In this document: piece after piece, positions 48,096 through 56,955 of the stretch
Numbering within the stretch: position 1 is the stretch's first letter
How the letters are laid out: each line of letters begins with the position of its first letter
Assembly (NCBI RefSeq): GCF_019429525.1
Contig: NZ_JAHXZL010000003.1
Span: 1 to 64,000, forward strand
Direction of reading: 5' to 3'
DNA: 64,000 nt
Source: Sphingomonas folli
GTDB taxonomy: Bacteria > Pseudomonadota > Alphaproteobacteria > Sphingomonadales > Sphingomonadaceae
Notes under the pieces: model-generated
Database searches by the model: none
What the model was told of the DNA's origin: nothing
What the model saw: the letters and a program-made list of their open reading frames with translations, nothing else
Made by a program: the position numbers and the translations under genes

Positions 48096-49235
48096 ATGGC
48101 GCAACGACATGCACTTCGACTGGCGATGCTGGGCGGCGGCGAGGGAGCCTTCATCGGCGCGGTCCACCGCATGGCGGCGGGCGTGGACGGCGACTGGCGA
48201 CTGGTCGCCGGTGCGTTCAGCAGCGACGCGGGGCGCAACGCCCGCAGCGGCGAGTCGCTCGGCCTCGATCCCGCACGGGTGTACGCCACGTTCGAGGAGC
48301 TGCTCGCCGCCGAGCGCGCGCTGCCCGAGGACGAGCGGGTGCAAGCGGTCGCGATCGTGACCCCCAACCATCTCCACGCGCCGATGTCGATCGCCGCGCT
48401 CGACGCCGGTTTCCACGTCATCTGCGAGAAGCCGATGTCGCTCAACCTGGAGGAGGCCGAGGCGATCGCCGCCGCGGTGGCGCGCAGCGGACGCCACTAT
48501 GCGCTCGCCTTCACGTACAGCGGCTACCCGCTGGTCGAGGAGGCGCGCGCGCGCGTCGAGCGCGGTGACTTCGGCGCGATCCGGCTGGTGCAGGTGGAAT
48601 ATTCGCAGGGCTGGCTGGCGCGCGCGATCGACCGTGACGGCAACAAGCAGGCCGAGTGGCGCACCGACCCGGCGCGCGCCGGCCTCGGCGGTTGCCTGGG
48701 CGACATCGGCACCCACGCTTTCCAGCTCGCCGAGCATGTGTCCGGCCTCCAGGTCGAGTCGCTCTGCGCCGAGCTGACCACGCACGTGCCCGGCCGGCGG
48801 CTCGACGACGACGTCAGCGTGCTGCTGCGCTTCGCCGGCGGCGCGCGCGGCGTGCTCCGGGCGAGCCAGGTCGCGGCGGGCGATGAGAACGGGCTGCGGC
48901 TGCGCGTCCACGGCGAGCTCGGCGGGCTCGACTGGGCGCAGATGGAGCCGAACACGATGACGCTGCGCTGGCTCGACAAGCCGGTCGAGGTACTGCGTAC
49001 CGGCGGCCCGGGGCTGAGCGAGGGCGCCGCGGCGCGGACGCGCACGCCGGCGGGGCATCCCGAGGGCTATATCGAGGCCTTCGCCAACATCTACCGCGGC
49101 TTCGCCGGCGCGATCCGCGAGGCGGCGCCGGCGATGTGGTACCCGGGCGTGGACGACGGCGTGCGCACCATGGCCTTCGTCGAGGCGGTCGTCGCCAACG
49201 CCCAGTCGGACGTGAAGTGGAGCGTGCTGGGCTAA
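48096..49235 (+). CDS. Gfo/Idh/MocA family oxidoreductase
   Basis: A 379-residue NAD(P)-dependent oxidoreductase. The Rossmann start is LAMLGGGEGAFIGAVHRMA, the substrate-side motif is VICEKPMSLN (EKP), and the second domain has GGCLGDIGTHAFQLAEHVSG with the Asp/His pair used in catalysis. No signal peptide: cytosolic. GGGAGAG precedes the ATG. Divergent from the oxidation operon and sharing its control region, it could reduce an imported 3-keto sugar or oxidise a glycoside; the direction is unknown. Confidence 0.92.
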   Translation: MAQRHALRLAMLGGGEGAFIGAVHRMAAGVDGDWRLVAGAFSSDAGRNARSGESLGLDPARVYATFEELLAAERALPEDERVQAVAIVTPNHLHAPMSIAALDAGFHVICEKPMSLNLEEAEAIAAAVARSGRHYALAFTYSGYPLVEEARARVERGDFGAIRLVQVEYSQGWLARAIDRDGNKQAEWRTDPARAGLGGCLGDIGTHAFQLAEHVSGLQVESLCAELTTHVPGRRLDDDVSVLLRFAGGARGVLRASQVAAGDENGLRLRVHGELGGLDWAQMEPNTMTLRWLDKPVEVLRTGGPGLSEGAAARTRTPAGHPEGYIEAFANIYRGFAGAIREAAPAMWYPGVDDGVRTMAFVEAVVANAQSDVKWSVLG

Positions 49236-49244
49236 ATTGAGATC

Positions 49245-49268
49245 GGGCTCCCGCGCAGGCGGGAGCCC
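49245..49268. terminator. 10-bp stem-loop after the Gfo/Idh gene
   Basis: GGGCTCCCGC and GCGGGAGCCC form a perfect stem with a 4-nt loop, 9 bp past the stop. It lacks a T-run, so it may be weak or only protect the 3' end. A smaller stem, CTCCGG/CCGGAG, follows in the gap before the convergent cytochrome gene. Confidence 0.5.
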
Positions 49269-49434
49269 ACGACCGCGAACCTTAGCCCTCGTCGCCCTGG
49301 TCTCCGGCGTTCACCGGAGCACAGTCAGTCGGCCCGCATCATCGTCCAAGGCGCCAGATCGTCCACGGCGACAAGGGTCGGGCACGATCGCCCCCGACAT
49401 GGTCGCCGACGGTGGCGACCTGTCGCCCTACGGC

Positions 49435-50139
49435 TCACTGCTTGGCGGGGGGCTCGGCGCCGAGCGCCTTGTTCTCCCTCGCCGCCGGGTCGACCGACGG
49501 GGCGCCCGAGGCCGGGGTGCCGGTGTTCGAGAGATCGGCGGTGTCGCCCTTGGCGCTCTCGGTGACGTTGGCGACCGCCTGGTCGCCCGCCGCCGGCGCC
49601 GCTCCCGCCGCCGGGGCCGCGGGCAGCGGCAGGTTGGAGCCCTGCTGGTTGAGATAGGCGATCACGTTGGCGCGATCCTGCGGGTTGCCCAGGCCGGCGA
49701 AGGTCATCTTGGTGCCGTTGGCGAACTTGCGCGGGCTGGTGAGCCACGCGTTCATCTTGTCGAAGTCCCAGGTGCCGCCGACCGACTTGAGCGCGTCCGA
49801 GAAGGCGAAGCCCGCCTTGCCCTGCGCGATGCCCTCGCCCAGCGTGGCGTACAGGTTCGGGCCGATGCCGTTGGCGCCGCCCTGGTTGATCGTGTGGCAG
49901 GCGGCGCACTTCTTGAAGACCTCGGCGCCCTTGGCCGGATCGGCGCTGCCGAGCAGCGCGGCGATCGGCACCTCGGCGGCGGCGCCACCGCCGCCGGCCT
50001 CCTCGACGCCCTCGATGGCATAGCCCATCTTCTCCGGCCGTTCGCCATGGAAGACCTGGCTGCCGACGATCGACAGCCCCAGCGCGACTCCGGCACCCGC
50101 CAAGACCCAGCCGAAAATCGTGTTGCTACGATCGTCCAT
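49435..50139 (-). CDS. membrane-anchored cytochrome c (CycM/c552-like)
   Basis: A 234-residue protein with an uncleaved N-terminal anchor (NTIFGWVLAGAGVALGLSIV, residues 5-24), a class I cytochrome c domain with CAACH near residue 80 and an axial Met in GTKMTFAG, and then a 70-residue Ala/Pro/Asp-rich tail beginning after NLPLPAAPAAG. Related cytochromes shuttle electrons between the bc1 complex and terminal oxidases. ATG 50139 starts the anchor. It is divergent from pheA. Confidence 0.93.
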   Translation of the reverse strand: MDDRSNTIFGWVLAGAGVALGLSIVGSQVFHGERPEKMGYAIEGVEEAGGGGAAAEVPIAALLGSADPAKGAEVFKKCAACHTINQGGANGIGPNLYATLGEGIAQGKAGFAFSDALKSVGGTWDFDKMNAWLTSPRKFANGTKMTFAGLGNPQDRANVIAYLNQQGSNLPLPAAPAAGAAPAAGDQAVANVTESAKGDTADLSNTGTPASGAPSVDPAARENKALGAEPPAKQ

Positions 50140-50244
50140 GTCGCCCGTGTGCCCCTCTCTGATTAGGTCGATCCATAGAAAAGCCGCCACCGCACCGCAA
50201 GCGCTTGAGCGGCGCGCCGCGCTCTTCTACGCGCCGGGGTCGAG

Positions 50245-51135
50245 ATGGACAGCTACGCCGCCCCCGCTTTACCGATCGTCGCGCGCCTCAGCGAGGCCGC
50301 CGCGCGCATGCCCGAGAACGCCGTCGCCTTCCAGGGCGCGCCGGGTGCCAACAGCCACGTCGCGGTCGCGGCGGCCTTCCCGGACGCGCTGCCGCTGCCC
50401 TGTTTCAGCTTCGACGACGCGCTGGACGCGGTGAAGCAGGGCCGCGCCGCGCGCGCGCTGATCCCGATCGAGAACTCGCTCCACGGCCGCGTCGCCGACA
50501 TCCACTTCCTGCTGCCCGAGTCCGGGTTGGTGATCACCGGCGAGCATTTCCTGCCGATCCGCCACGCGCTGATCGGCCTCGGCCCGCGCGACGCGGTGAC
50601 CAGCGCGATGAGCCACCCGCAGGCGCTCGGCCAGTGCCGCCACTGGCTCAAGGCGCACGGCATCGCCCCGGTGAGCTATCCCGACACCGCCGGCGCCGCG
50701 GCGATGGTGGCCGAGCTGCGCGACCCGAGCGTCGCCGCGCTGGCGCCGCCGGGCGCCGCGGCGATCTACGGGCTGGAGCTGCTCGCCACCGACATCGCCG
50801 ACGCGGACCATAATATGACCCGCTTCGTCACGCTGGCGCGGGAGGGTGTGCCGCCCGAGGGCGACGGCCCGTGGATGACGACCTTCATCTTCGCGGTGAA
50901 GAACGTGCCGGCCGCGCTGTACAAGGCGATGGGCGGCTTCGCGACCAACGGCGTCAACATGACCAAGCTGGAGAGCTACCAGCGCGGCGGCAGCTTCGCC
51001 GCGACGGAGTTCTACGCCGACGTCGAGGGTCGTCCGGGCGATCCCGCCTTCGATCGCGCGATGGAGGAGCTGGGCTTCCATGCCAAGCATCTGCGCGTTC
51101 TCGGTTCCTATCGCCAAGCGCGAAAGCGCGGCTGA
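50245..51135 (+). CDS. pheA: prephenate dehydratase
   Basis: A 296-residue enzyme converting prephenate to phenylpyruvate in phenylalanine synthesis. The catalytic domain shows VAFQGAPGANSHVAVAA, LIPIENSLHGRVADIHFLL and DADHNMTRFVTLAR with the catalytic Thr-Arg-Phe. The ACT regulatory domain starts near residue 205 (TTFIFAVKNVPAALYKAMGG) and includes NMTKLESYQRGGSFAATEFY, which binds phenylalanine. It is the monofunctional type, without chorismate mutase. Confidence 0.96.
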   Translation: MDSYAAPALPIVARLSEAAARMPENAVAFQGAPGANSHVAVAAAFPDALPLPCFSFDDALDAVKQGRAARALIPIENSLHGRVADIHFLLPESGLVITGEHFLPIRHALIGLGPRDAVTSAMSHPQALGQCRHWLKAHGIAPVSYPDTAGAAAMVAELRDPSVAALAPPGAAAIYGLELLATDIADADHNMTRFVTLAREGVPPEGDGPWMTTFIFAVKNVPAALYKAMGGFATNGVNMTKLESYQRGGSFAATEFYADVEGRPGDPAFDRAMEELGFHAKHLRVLGSYRQARKRG

Positions 51136-51207
51136 TCCCGCCCCTTGCGCGCGCCGTGACCGGTCCTATCGTGGCGCACGACGAGCATGGGTGGGGATCG
51201 ACGCGAG

Positions 51208-53322
51208 ATGAAGATGTTGCTGCTGGCCGGCGCCGCGCTGGCCACCGTCGCGAGCGCGGCCGCCGGCGCCCAGGTCACGGCGCAGCCGCCGCGCGCGGCG
51301 AAGAAGCCGCATCAGGTGACCTCGCCCAACGGCACGCGCGAGGACGATTATTACTGGCTGCGCGACGACACCCGCGAGAACCCCGAGATGCTCGCCTATC
51401 TCGCCGCCGAGAACGCGTATGCGGACTCGACGCTGGCGTCGCTCAAGCCGCTGCAGGACAGGCTGTACGCCGAGACGGTGAGCCACATCAAACAGGACGA
51501 CAGCAGCGTCCCCTTCCGCCAGCGCGGTTATTATTACCAGACCCGCTTCACCCCCGGCGCCGACTATCCGGTGGTCGAGCGGCGCAAAGGAACAGCCGAC
51601 GCGCCCGCCGAGCTCATGTTCGACCAGCCGGCGATGGCGAAAGGGCATAAGTTCTTCGCGCTGAGCGACTGGTCGGTCAGCCCGGACAACCACCTCGCGG
51701 CCTATGCCGAGGACACGGTCGGGCGCCGCCAATATACGCTCAAGGTCAAGGACCTCACCACCGGGCAGCCGCTCGCGGACACGATCACGAACGTCGAGCC
51801 CAACCTCGTCTGGGCGGACGACAACCGCACGCTCTTCTACATCGCCAAGGATCCGGTGACGCTGCGTGGCTATCGCGTCATGGCACACGTGCTCGGCACG
51901 CCGGTCAGCGCCGACCGCCTCGTCTACGAGGAGAGGGACGACACCTTCCAGATGGGCATCAGCCGCACCAGCGACGATCGCTTCATCTGCATCGGCGTGT
52001 CGGCGACGGTGAGCGACGAGCAGCGCTGCGCCCCCGCCGCGGCGCCGACCGACTTCGCGCTGGTGGCGCCGCGCGCGCGCGAGTTCCGCTACGGTGCCGA
52101 TCACATGGGTGACCGCTGGATCATCCGCACCAACCGCGACGCGCGCAACTACAAGCTCGTCACCGTGGCCGATCGCGACCTCGCGCGCGGCGTGGCGGGG
52201 TGGCGCGACCTGACACCGGCGAGCGACAGCGTCTTCATCGAGGACTTCAAGCCGTTCCGCGGATTCATCGCGCTCGACCAGCGCGAGGGCGGCAATCGCA
52301 TGATCCGGCTGCTCACCGACGGCCGCTCCTCAGCGGTGAAGGCGGACGAGCCCGCCTATCAGATGCAGCTGTCGGTCAACCCCGAGCCTGACACCGACTG
52401 GGTACGCTACACCTATGCCTCGCTGGTCACACCGACGACGACCTATGAGGTGAGCGCGACGACGGGCGAGCGCCGCGTGCTCAAGGTCGCGCCGGTGCCC
52501 GGCTACGACCCGGCCGATTACGTCACCGAGCGGGTGTGGGCGACCGCGCGCGACGGCACCAAGGTCCCGGTCTCCCTGGTGTATCGCAAGGGCGTGAGGC
52601 GCGACGGCACCGCGCCGCTGTTCCAATATGCCTATGGCAGCTACGGCCTGTCGATGGACCCGGCGGTCGACCCGGCGCGGATCGCGCTGCTGGACCGCGG
52701 CGTGGTCTATGCGCTGGCACATATCCGCGGCGGGCAGGAGATGGGGCGCGGCTGGTATGATGACGGCCACCTGCTGCACAAGAAGAACAGCTTCACTGAC
52801 TTCGTGGACGTCACGCGCTACCTGGTGGCGCAGAAATATGCCGCGCCGGGTCGGGTGGCGGCGATGGGCGGCAGCGCGGGGGGGCTGCTGATGGGCGCGG
52901 TCGCCAACATGGCGCCGCAGGATTATGCGCTGATCATCGCGCAGGTGCCCTTCGTCGACGTGGTGACGACGATGCTGGACGCCTCGATCCCGCTGACCAC
53001 CTTCGAGTATGACGAATGGGGCAACCCCGCGCGGAAGCCCTATTACGATTACATGCTGAGCTACTCGCCCTACGACAATGTCGCGGCGAAACCCTATCCG
53101 GCGATGTACGTCAGCACCGGGCTATGGGACAGCCAGGTGCAATATTACGAGCCGACCAAATGGGTCGCGCGGCTGCGCGAGCGGATGACGGGCGACGCGC
53201 CGCTGGTCTACCGGATCAACATGGAGGCGGGGCACGGCGGCAAGTCGGGCCGCTTCGAGCGCTACCGCCAGGGTGCCGAGTGGCAGGCGTTCGCGCTGCA
53301 GCGGCTCAAGGTGGCGGGCTGA
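51208..53322 (+). CDS. exported S9 family oligopeptidase (oligopeptidase B / PtrB-like)
   Basis: A 704-residue serine peptidase. ATG 51208 opens a Sec signal peptide (MKMLLLAGAALATVASAAAG) and follows a G-rich Shine-Dalgarno; an ATG seven codons upstream would spoil both. The propeller starts with NGTREDDYYWLRDDTRENPE, typical of prolyl oligopeptidases. The catalytic Ser is in GGSAGGLLMG, Asp in VSTGLWDSQVQYYEP and His in EAGHGGKSGR. GGQEMGRGWYDDGHLLHKKN is an oligopeptidase-B signature. It cleaves short peptides after basic residues in that family; here it would act in the periplasm. Confidence 0.94.
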   Translation: MKMLLLAGAALATVASAAAGAQVTAQPPRAAKKPHQVTSPNGTREDDYYWLRDDTRENPEMLAYLAAENAYADSTLASLKPLQDRLYAETVSHIKQDDSSVPFRQRGYYYQTRFTPGADYPVVERRKGTADAPAELMFDQPAMAKGHKFFALSDWSVSPDNHLAAYAEDTVGRRQYTLKVKDLTTGQPLADTITNVEPNLVWADDNRTLFYIAKDPVTLRGYRVMAHVLGTPVSADRLVYEERDDTFQMGISRTSDDRFICIGVSATVSDEQRCAPAAAPTDFALVAPRAREFRYGADHMGDRWIIRTNRDARNYKLVTVADRDLARGVAGWRDLTPASDSVFIEDFKPFRGFIALDQREGGNRMIRLLTDGRSSAVKADEPAYQMQLSVNPEPDTDWVRYTYASLVTPTTTYEVSATTGERRVLKVAPVPGYDPADYVTERVWATARDGTKVPVSLVYRKGVRRDGTAPLFQYAYGSYGLSMDPAVDPARIALLDRGVVYALAHIRGGQEMGRGWYDDGHLLHKKNSFTDFVDVTRYLVAQKYAAPGRVAAMGGSAGGLLMGAVANMAPQDYALIIAQVPFVDVVTTMLDASIPLTTFEYDEWGNPARKPYYDYMLSYSPYDNVAAKPYPAMYVSTGLWDSQVQYYEPTKWVARLRERMTGDAPLVYRINMEAGHGGKSGRFERYRQGAEWQAFALQRLKVAG

Positions 53323-53407
53323 GGCGATGCCGCGCTCGTGCGCCCGCAGGAGCCGGGGGACCGCGCGATCCGCTTCGTCTCGCTCGCGGTCTAGGGCGGA
53401 TAGACGG

Positions 53408-53638
53408 GTTCACGCGAAGACGCGAAGACGCGAAGAAGGGTTTTCACGCGGAGGCGCGGAGACGCAGAGAGTGAACGATGCCGCGCAGCGGCTCTTTGCT
53501 CAAAATCCGCCGCGCCATAGCGCGATCGCCTGCGGCGACGGTGCGCTCATGATGGAGGGGGCACTCGCCCGGTGCGGCACATCTCCGCGTCTCCGCGCCT
53601 CCGCGTCAACAACTCCTCTTCGCGTCTTCGCGTGATCA
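53408..53638. repeat. 230-bp inverted-repeat element with GCGAAGA / GCGGAGA tandem words
   Basis: The left arm (from TTCACGCGAAGACGCGAAGA through ACGCGGAGGCGCGGAGACGC) is mirrored by the right arm (TCTCCGCGTCTCCGCGCCTC through TCTTCGCGTCTTCGCGTGAT). Each arm is about 58 bp, separated by roughly 105 bp without a gene. The arms themselves are built from near-tandem 8-9 bp words. It fills the gap between the oligopeptidase and nudC. No transposase is present; it could be a non-autonomous element or a transcription stop. Confidence 0.7.
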
Positions 53639-53646
53639 GTTCTTCT

Positions 53647-54522
53647 TCACGCCATACCGTCCCCCACCCACGCCCGCAGCAGCGTGTGCGCGATCGCATA
53701 GGGCGGCGGCGCGAGGAAGCGGCCCTCGCCGGCCAGCGCGGCGCGAACCTCGTCGCGCGTCACCCACATCGCGTCTTCCAGCTCGTTGGCGTCGAGCGTG
53801 ATCGCGTCGCCCGCCGCGCGGGCGACGCAGGCGATCATCAGCTGCGAGGGGAACGGCCAGGGCTGGCTCGCGACGTAGCGGACGTCGTCGACCCGCACGC
53901 CCGCTTCCTCGGCGATCTCGCGCGCCACCGCCTCCTCGATCGACTCACCGGGCTCAAGGAAGCCCGCCAGCGCGGAATAGCGCCCCTTCGGCCAGCTCGG
54001 CTGCCGCCCCACCAGCGCGCGCCCGTCATGCTCCGCCAGCATGATCACCACCGGGTCGACGCGCGGGAAATGCTCCGCGGAGCAGGTCGGGCAGCGTCGC
54101 CCCCAGCCGGCGCGGAACAGCGCGGTGGCGCTGCCGCAATTGGCGCAGAAGCGATGCCGCGCGTGCCAGTCGAGCAGCGAGCGCGCCGCCGCGAAGGTCG
54201 CCGCCTCGCCCGCGCGCAGCTGGTCGAGGAGCCCGAACAGGCTGGGCGAGCGGAACGGCGGCGGGGCACCCGTGCCGGGCACGATCGCGGCGAAGCGCGG
54301 CGCGCCCGCGTCCAGCCCGAGCAGCACCAGCTCTGCCTCGCTCGGCGCGGCGGAGAGCGGCGCCCAGGCGAGCGCGCCGCCCTCGCCCACCACCGGCTCG
54401 AACGACTCGAGCACCAGCAGCCGCGCCGCCGGGTCCGCGATCGCCTCGGCGAGCCCGTCGGTGTCGTGGCGCAGCGCGTCGGCGCGGTCGAGCGTGCCGC
54501 CGGTGAAGCCGGTCGCGATCAC
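53647..54522 (-). CDS. nudC: NAD(+) diphosphatase / NADH pyrophosphatase
   Basis: A 291-residue Nudix hydrolase cleaving NAD(H) to NMN(H) and AMP, and in E. coli removing NAD caps from RNA. The zinc ribbon is FCANCGSATAL ... CPTCSAEHFPRVDPV. The Nudix box is GFLEPGESIEEAVAREIAEE (then AGV), followed by SQPWPFPSQLM, the NudC-specific motif. The start is GTG, overlapping the serine hydrolase stop as GTGA, so the two are coupled. Confidence 0.95.
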   Translation of the reverse strand: MIATGFTGGTLDRADALRHDTDGLAEAIADPAARLLVLESFEPVVGEGGALAWAPLSAAPSEAELVLLGLDAGAPRFAAIVPGTGAPPPFRSPSLFGLLDQLRAGEAATFAAARSLLDWHARHRFCANCGSATALFRAGWGRRCPTCSAEHFPRVDPVVIMLAEHDGRALVGRQPSWPKGRYSALAGFLEPGESIEEAVAREIAEEAGVRVDDVRYVASQPWPFPSQLMIACVARAAGDAITLDANELEDAMWVTRDEVRAALAGEGRFLAPPPYAIAHTLLRAWVGDGMA

Positions 54523-55889
54523 CGCGGCATGCCGGGATGGAGCCGCGCCGCGTCCTGCGCCAGCGCGGTGAACGTCTCCTTCGCGAGCGGATAGCGCTCG
54601 CCCGGGAAGTAATTGACCATGATCGTCCCCCGGAAGCGCCGCGCCGGGTCGACGATCGCCACCGTCCCCGCCGCGCCGCCCCAGCCGTAACTGCCGCGCG
54701 AGGCGCCGCCGGCCTCGTCGGCGAGATACACCACCCCGCCCGCGCCGAAGCCCTGTGCCACGCCTTCCTTGTTCTTATAGGTCACGCCGGGCGGCAGCAG
54801 GTTGGACATGGCCAGCCGCGCGGTCTCGGGCCGCATGATCCGCACGCCATCGAGCGTGCCCGCGTCCTGCAGCATGTGGAGGAAACGGTCATAGTCGCGC
54901 GCCGACGCCACCAGCCCGGCGCCGCCGTAGGGGAAGCTGGGCGGCTGGAGGAACACCGAGCGGGCGGCGGGGTCGAGCGGGATCAGCTGGTCGCCCGCGA
55001 AGGCGTAGTTGGTGGCGAAACGGGCGACGTTGCCGGGCGCGACCTGGAAGTCGGTCGACGTCATGCCGAGCGGGTCGAGGATTCGCGCGTGGACGAAGCG
55101 CTCGAACTTCTCCCCCGAGACCTTCTCGATCACCGCGGCGAGCACGTCGAGCCCCATCGAATAGTGCCAGGTCGTGCCCGGCTCGGCGACGAGCGGCGCC
55201 TGCGCGACCCGCTCGGCGAAGGCGATCAGCGAGGCCGGCCGCGTCCTGCGCGCCACCGCCTCGGTCTGCGCGTTGGCGGAGAAGGGAACGAGCCCGAGCC
55301 GCTCATATTCCTTGAGCAGCGGCCCCTGCGCGTTGATCTGATAGCCGATCCCCGAGCTGTGCGTCATCAGCTCGCGGATCGTGATCGGCGCGCGCGCGGG
55401 CCGGGTCTCCAGCGACGTGTCCGGGCTGGTCAGCACCTTCATCCTGGCGAAGCCGGGAAAATATTTGGAGAGCGGGTCGTCGAGCGACAGCTTGCCCTCC
55501 TCCACGAGCAGCATCGCCGCCATGCCGGTGATCGGCTTGGTCATCGAGTAGACGCGCCACAGCGAGTCGGGGCCCGCCGGCTGTGCGCCCGGATCGGTCG
55601 AGACGGTACCCGCGCTGACGAACACGGTCGGCAGGTCGCCCAATCCGAAGGCGCCGACGATGCCCGGCATCTTCCTGTCGCGGACATAGCCGTCGAACAG
55701 CGCCTGGGTCGTCGGCAGGATCTGCGCGCCGGGCAGTCCCTGGAGCGCCGTCGTTCCGGACGCGGGCGGCGCCGTCTGCGGGCGCTCTGCGGGTGCGGGC
55801 GTGGGGGCCGGCGCCACCTGCGCCGAGAGCTGAGTCGCCGCCACCAGCGCGGTGAGCGCTGCCGTACCGATCCACCGGGACACCGTCAT
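54519..55889 (-). CDS. exported serine hydrolase, class C beta-lactamase / EstB-like family
   Basis: A 456-residue penicillin-binding-protein-like hydrolase. A Sec signal (residues 1-24) and a Pro/Ala linker precede the domain. The nucleophile is in VYSMTKPITG (SxxK), the tyrosine motif is WHYSMGLDVLAAVIEK, and YGWGGAAGT may replace the KTG box. Family members are esterases, peptidases or beta-lactamases; I cannot choose. It sits in a coupled run mutY-hydrolase-nudC, with 4-bp overlaps on both sides. Confidence 0.9.
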   Translation of the reverse strand: MTVSRWIGTAALTALVAATQLSAQVAPAPTPAPAERPQTAPPASGTTALQGLPGAQILPTTQALFDGYVRDRKMPGIVGAFGLGDLPTVFVSAGTVSTDPGAQPAGPDSLWRVYSMTKPITGMAAMLLVEEGKLSLDDPLSKYFPGFARMKVLTSPDTSLETRPARAPITIRELMTHSSGIGYQINAQGPLLKEYERLGLVPFSANAQTEAVARRTRPASLIAFAERVAQAPLVAEPGTTWHYSMGLDVLAAVIEKVSGEKFERFVHARILDPLGMTSTDFQVAPGNVARFATNYAFAGDQLIPLDPAARSVFLQPPSFPYGGAGLVASARDYDRFLHMLQDAGTLDGVRIMRPETARLAMSNLLPPGVTYKNKEGVAQGFGAGGVVYLADEAGGASRGSYGWGGAAGTVAIVDPARRFRGTIMVNYFPGERYPLAKETFTALAQDAARLHPGMPR

Positions 55890-56929
55890 GCCTGTCTGCT
55901 CCTCGCCACCGCTGCCGCCTTCGCGAACAAGGTCGGCAGCCCCGCCTCGTCCAGTGTCGCGACCGGCCACCATTCACCCTCTTCGGTCGCGCGCTCGGTG
56001 TCGGCGACCGCCACGTCCAGGTCCAGCGTGAAATGCGTGAAGCCGTGCTCGACTCGTCGCTCCAGCACCCGCCACGCCGCCGCCGCGGGCGCGTCGCGCA
56101 GCCCCGGCGGCGCGCTCTCCCACGGCCCGGTCGGGAGCGCGCGCATGCCGCCGAGCAGCCCCTTCTCCGGCCGGCGCACCAGCAGCACGTGGCCGTCACG
56201 CTCGAGCCAGAAGATCGTGCCGTAGCGGTGCGGGCGCGCCGCCTTGGGTTTCTTGACCGGGAAGGCCTCGGGCGTGCCCAGCGCGAGCGCGGCGCACTGG
56301 TCGGCGAGCGGGCAGAGCAGGCAGCGCGGCCTGCGCGGCGTACAAACCGCCGAGCCCAGGTCCATCATCGCCTGCGCATAGTCGCCAGCGCGCTCCTCGG
56401 GCGTGATCGTCGCCGCGGCGGCGCGGATCGCGCGGCGGCCGCCCGGCAGCGGTTCGTCGATCGCGAACAGCCGCGCCACCACGCGCTCGACGTTGGCGTC
56501 CACCACCACCGCGCGACGGCCGAACGCGATCGCCGCGACCGCGGCTGCGGTATAGTCGCCGAAACCCGGCAGCGCGCGCAGCGCTCCCTCAGTGTCGGGC
56601 AGGGCGCCGCCGTGCTCGGCCGCGATCGCGCGTGCCGCGGCGAGCAGGTTGCGCGCGCGGGCATAGTAACCCAGCCCGGCCCAGGCGGCCATCACGTCCG
56701 CCTCATCGGCCGCGGCGAGGTCCGCGAAGCTCGGCCAGCGTGCCACCCAGGCGGCGAAGCGCGGGCGCACCGTCGCCACCGTGGTCTGCTGCAGCATCAC
56801 CTCGCTCAGCCAGACCCGATAGGGATCGGGTGTCTCGCCGGGCAGCGCGCGCCACGGCAGCGCGCGGCGGTGGCGGTCATACCAGTGAAGCAACGGCTTG
56901 GCGGCAGTGATCGCGCGCTTGGCGTCCAT
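55886..56929 (-). CDS. mutY: A/G-specific adenine glycosylase
   Basis: A 347-residue base-excision enzyme removing adenine mispaired with 8-oxoguanine. It contains VMLQQTTVATVRPRF, the helix-hairpin-helix ALPGFGDYTAAAVAAIAFG with catalytic Asp downstream (VVDANVERVVARLF), and the 4Fe-4S cysteines in CTPRRPRCLLCPLADQC. The C-terminal Nudix-like domain (from about residue 230) reads 8-oxoG. It is divergent from the DUF721 gene and heads the mutY-hydrolase-nudC unit. Confidence 0.96.
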   Translation of the reverse strand: MDAKRAITAAKPLLHWYDRHRRALPWRALPGETPDPYRVWLSEVMLQQTTVATVRPRFAAWVARWPSFADLAAADEADVMAAWAGLGYYARARNLLAAARAIAAEHGGALPDTEGALRALPGFGDYTAAAVAAIAFGRRAVVVDANVERVVARLFAIDEPLPGGRRAIRAAAATITPEERAGDYAQAMMDLGSAVCTPRRPRCLLCPLADQCAALALGTPEAFPVKKPKAARPHRYGTIFWLERDGHVLLVRRPEKGLLGGMRALPTGPWESAPPGLRDAPAAAAWRVLERRVEHGFTHFTLDLDVAVADTERATEEGEWWPVATLDEAGLPTLFAKAAAVARSRQA

Positions 56930-56955
56930 GCCCCGGCTATGGCATGGGGGCGGGA

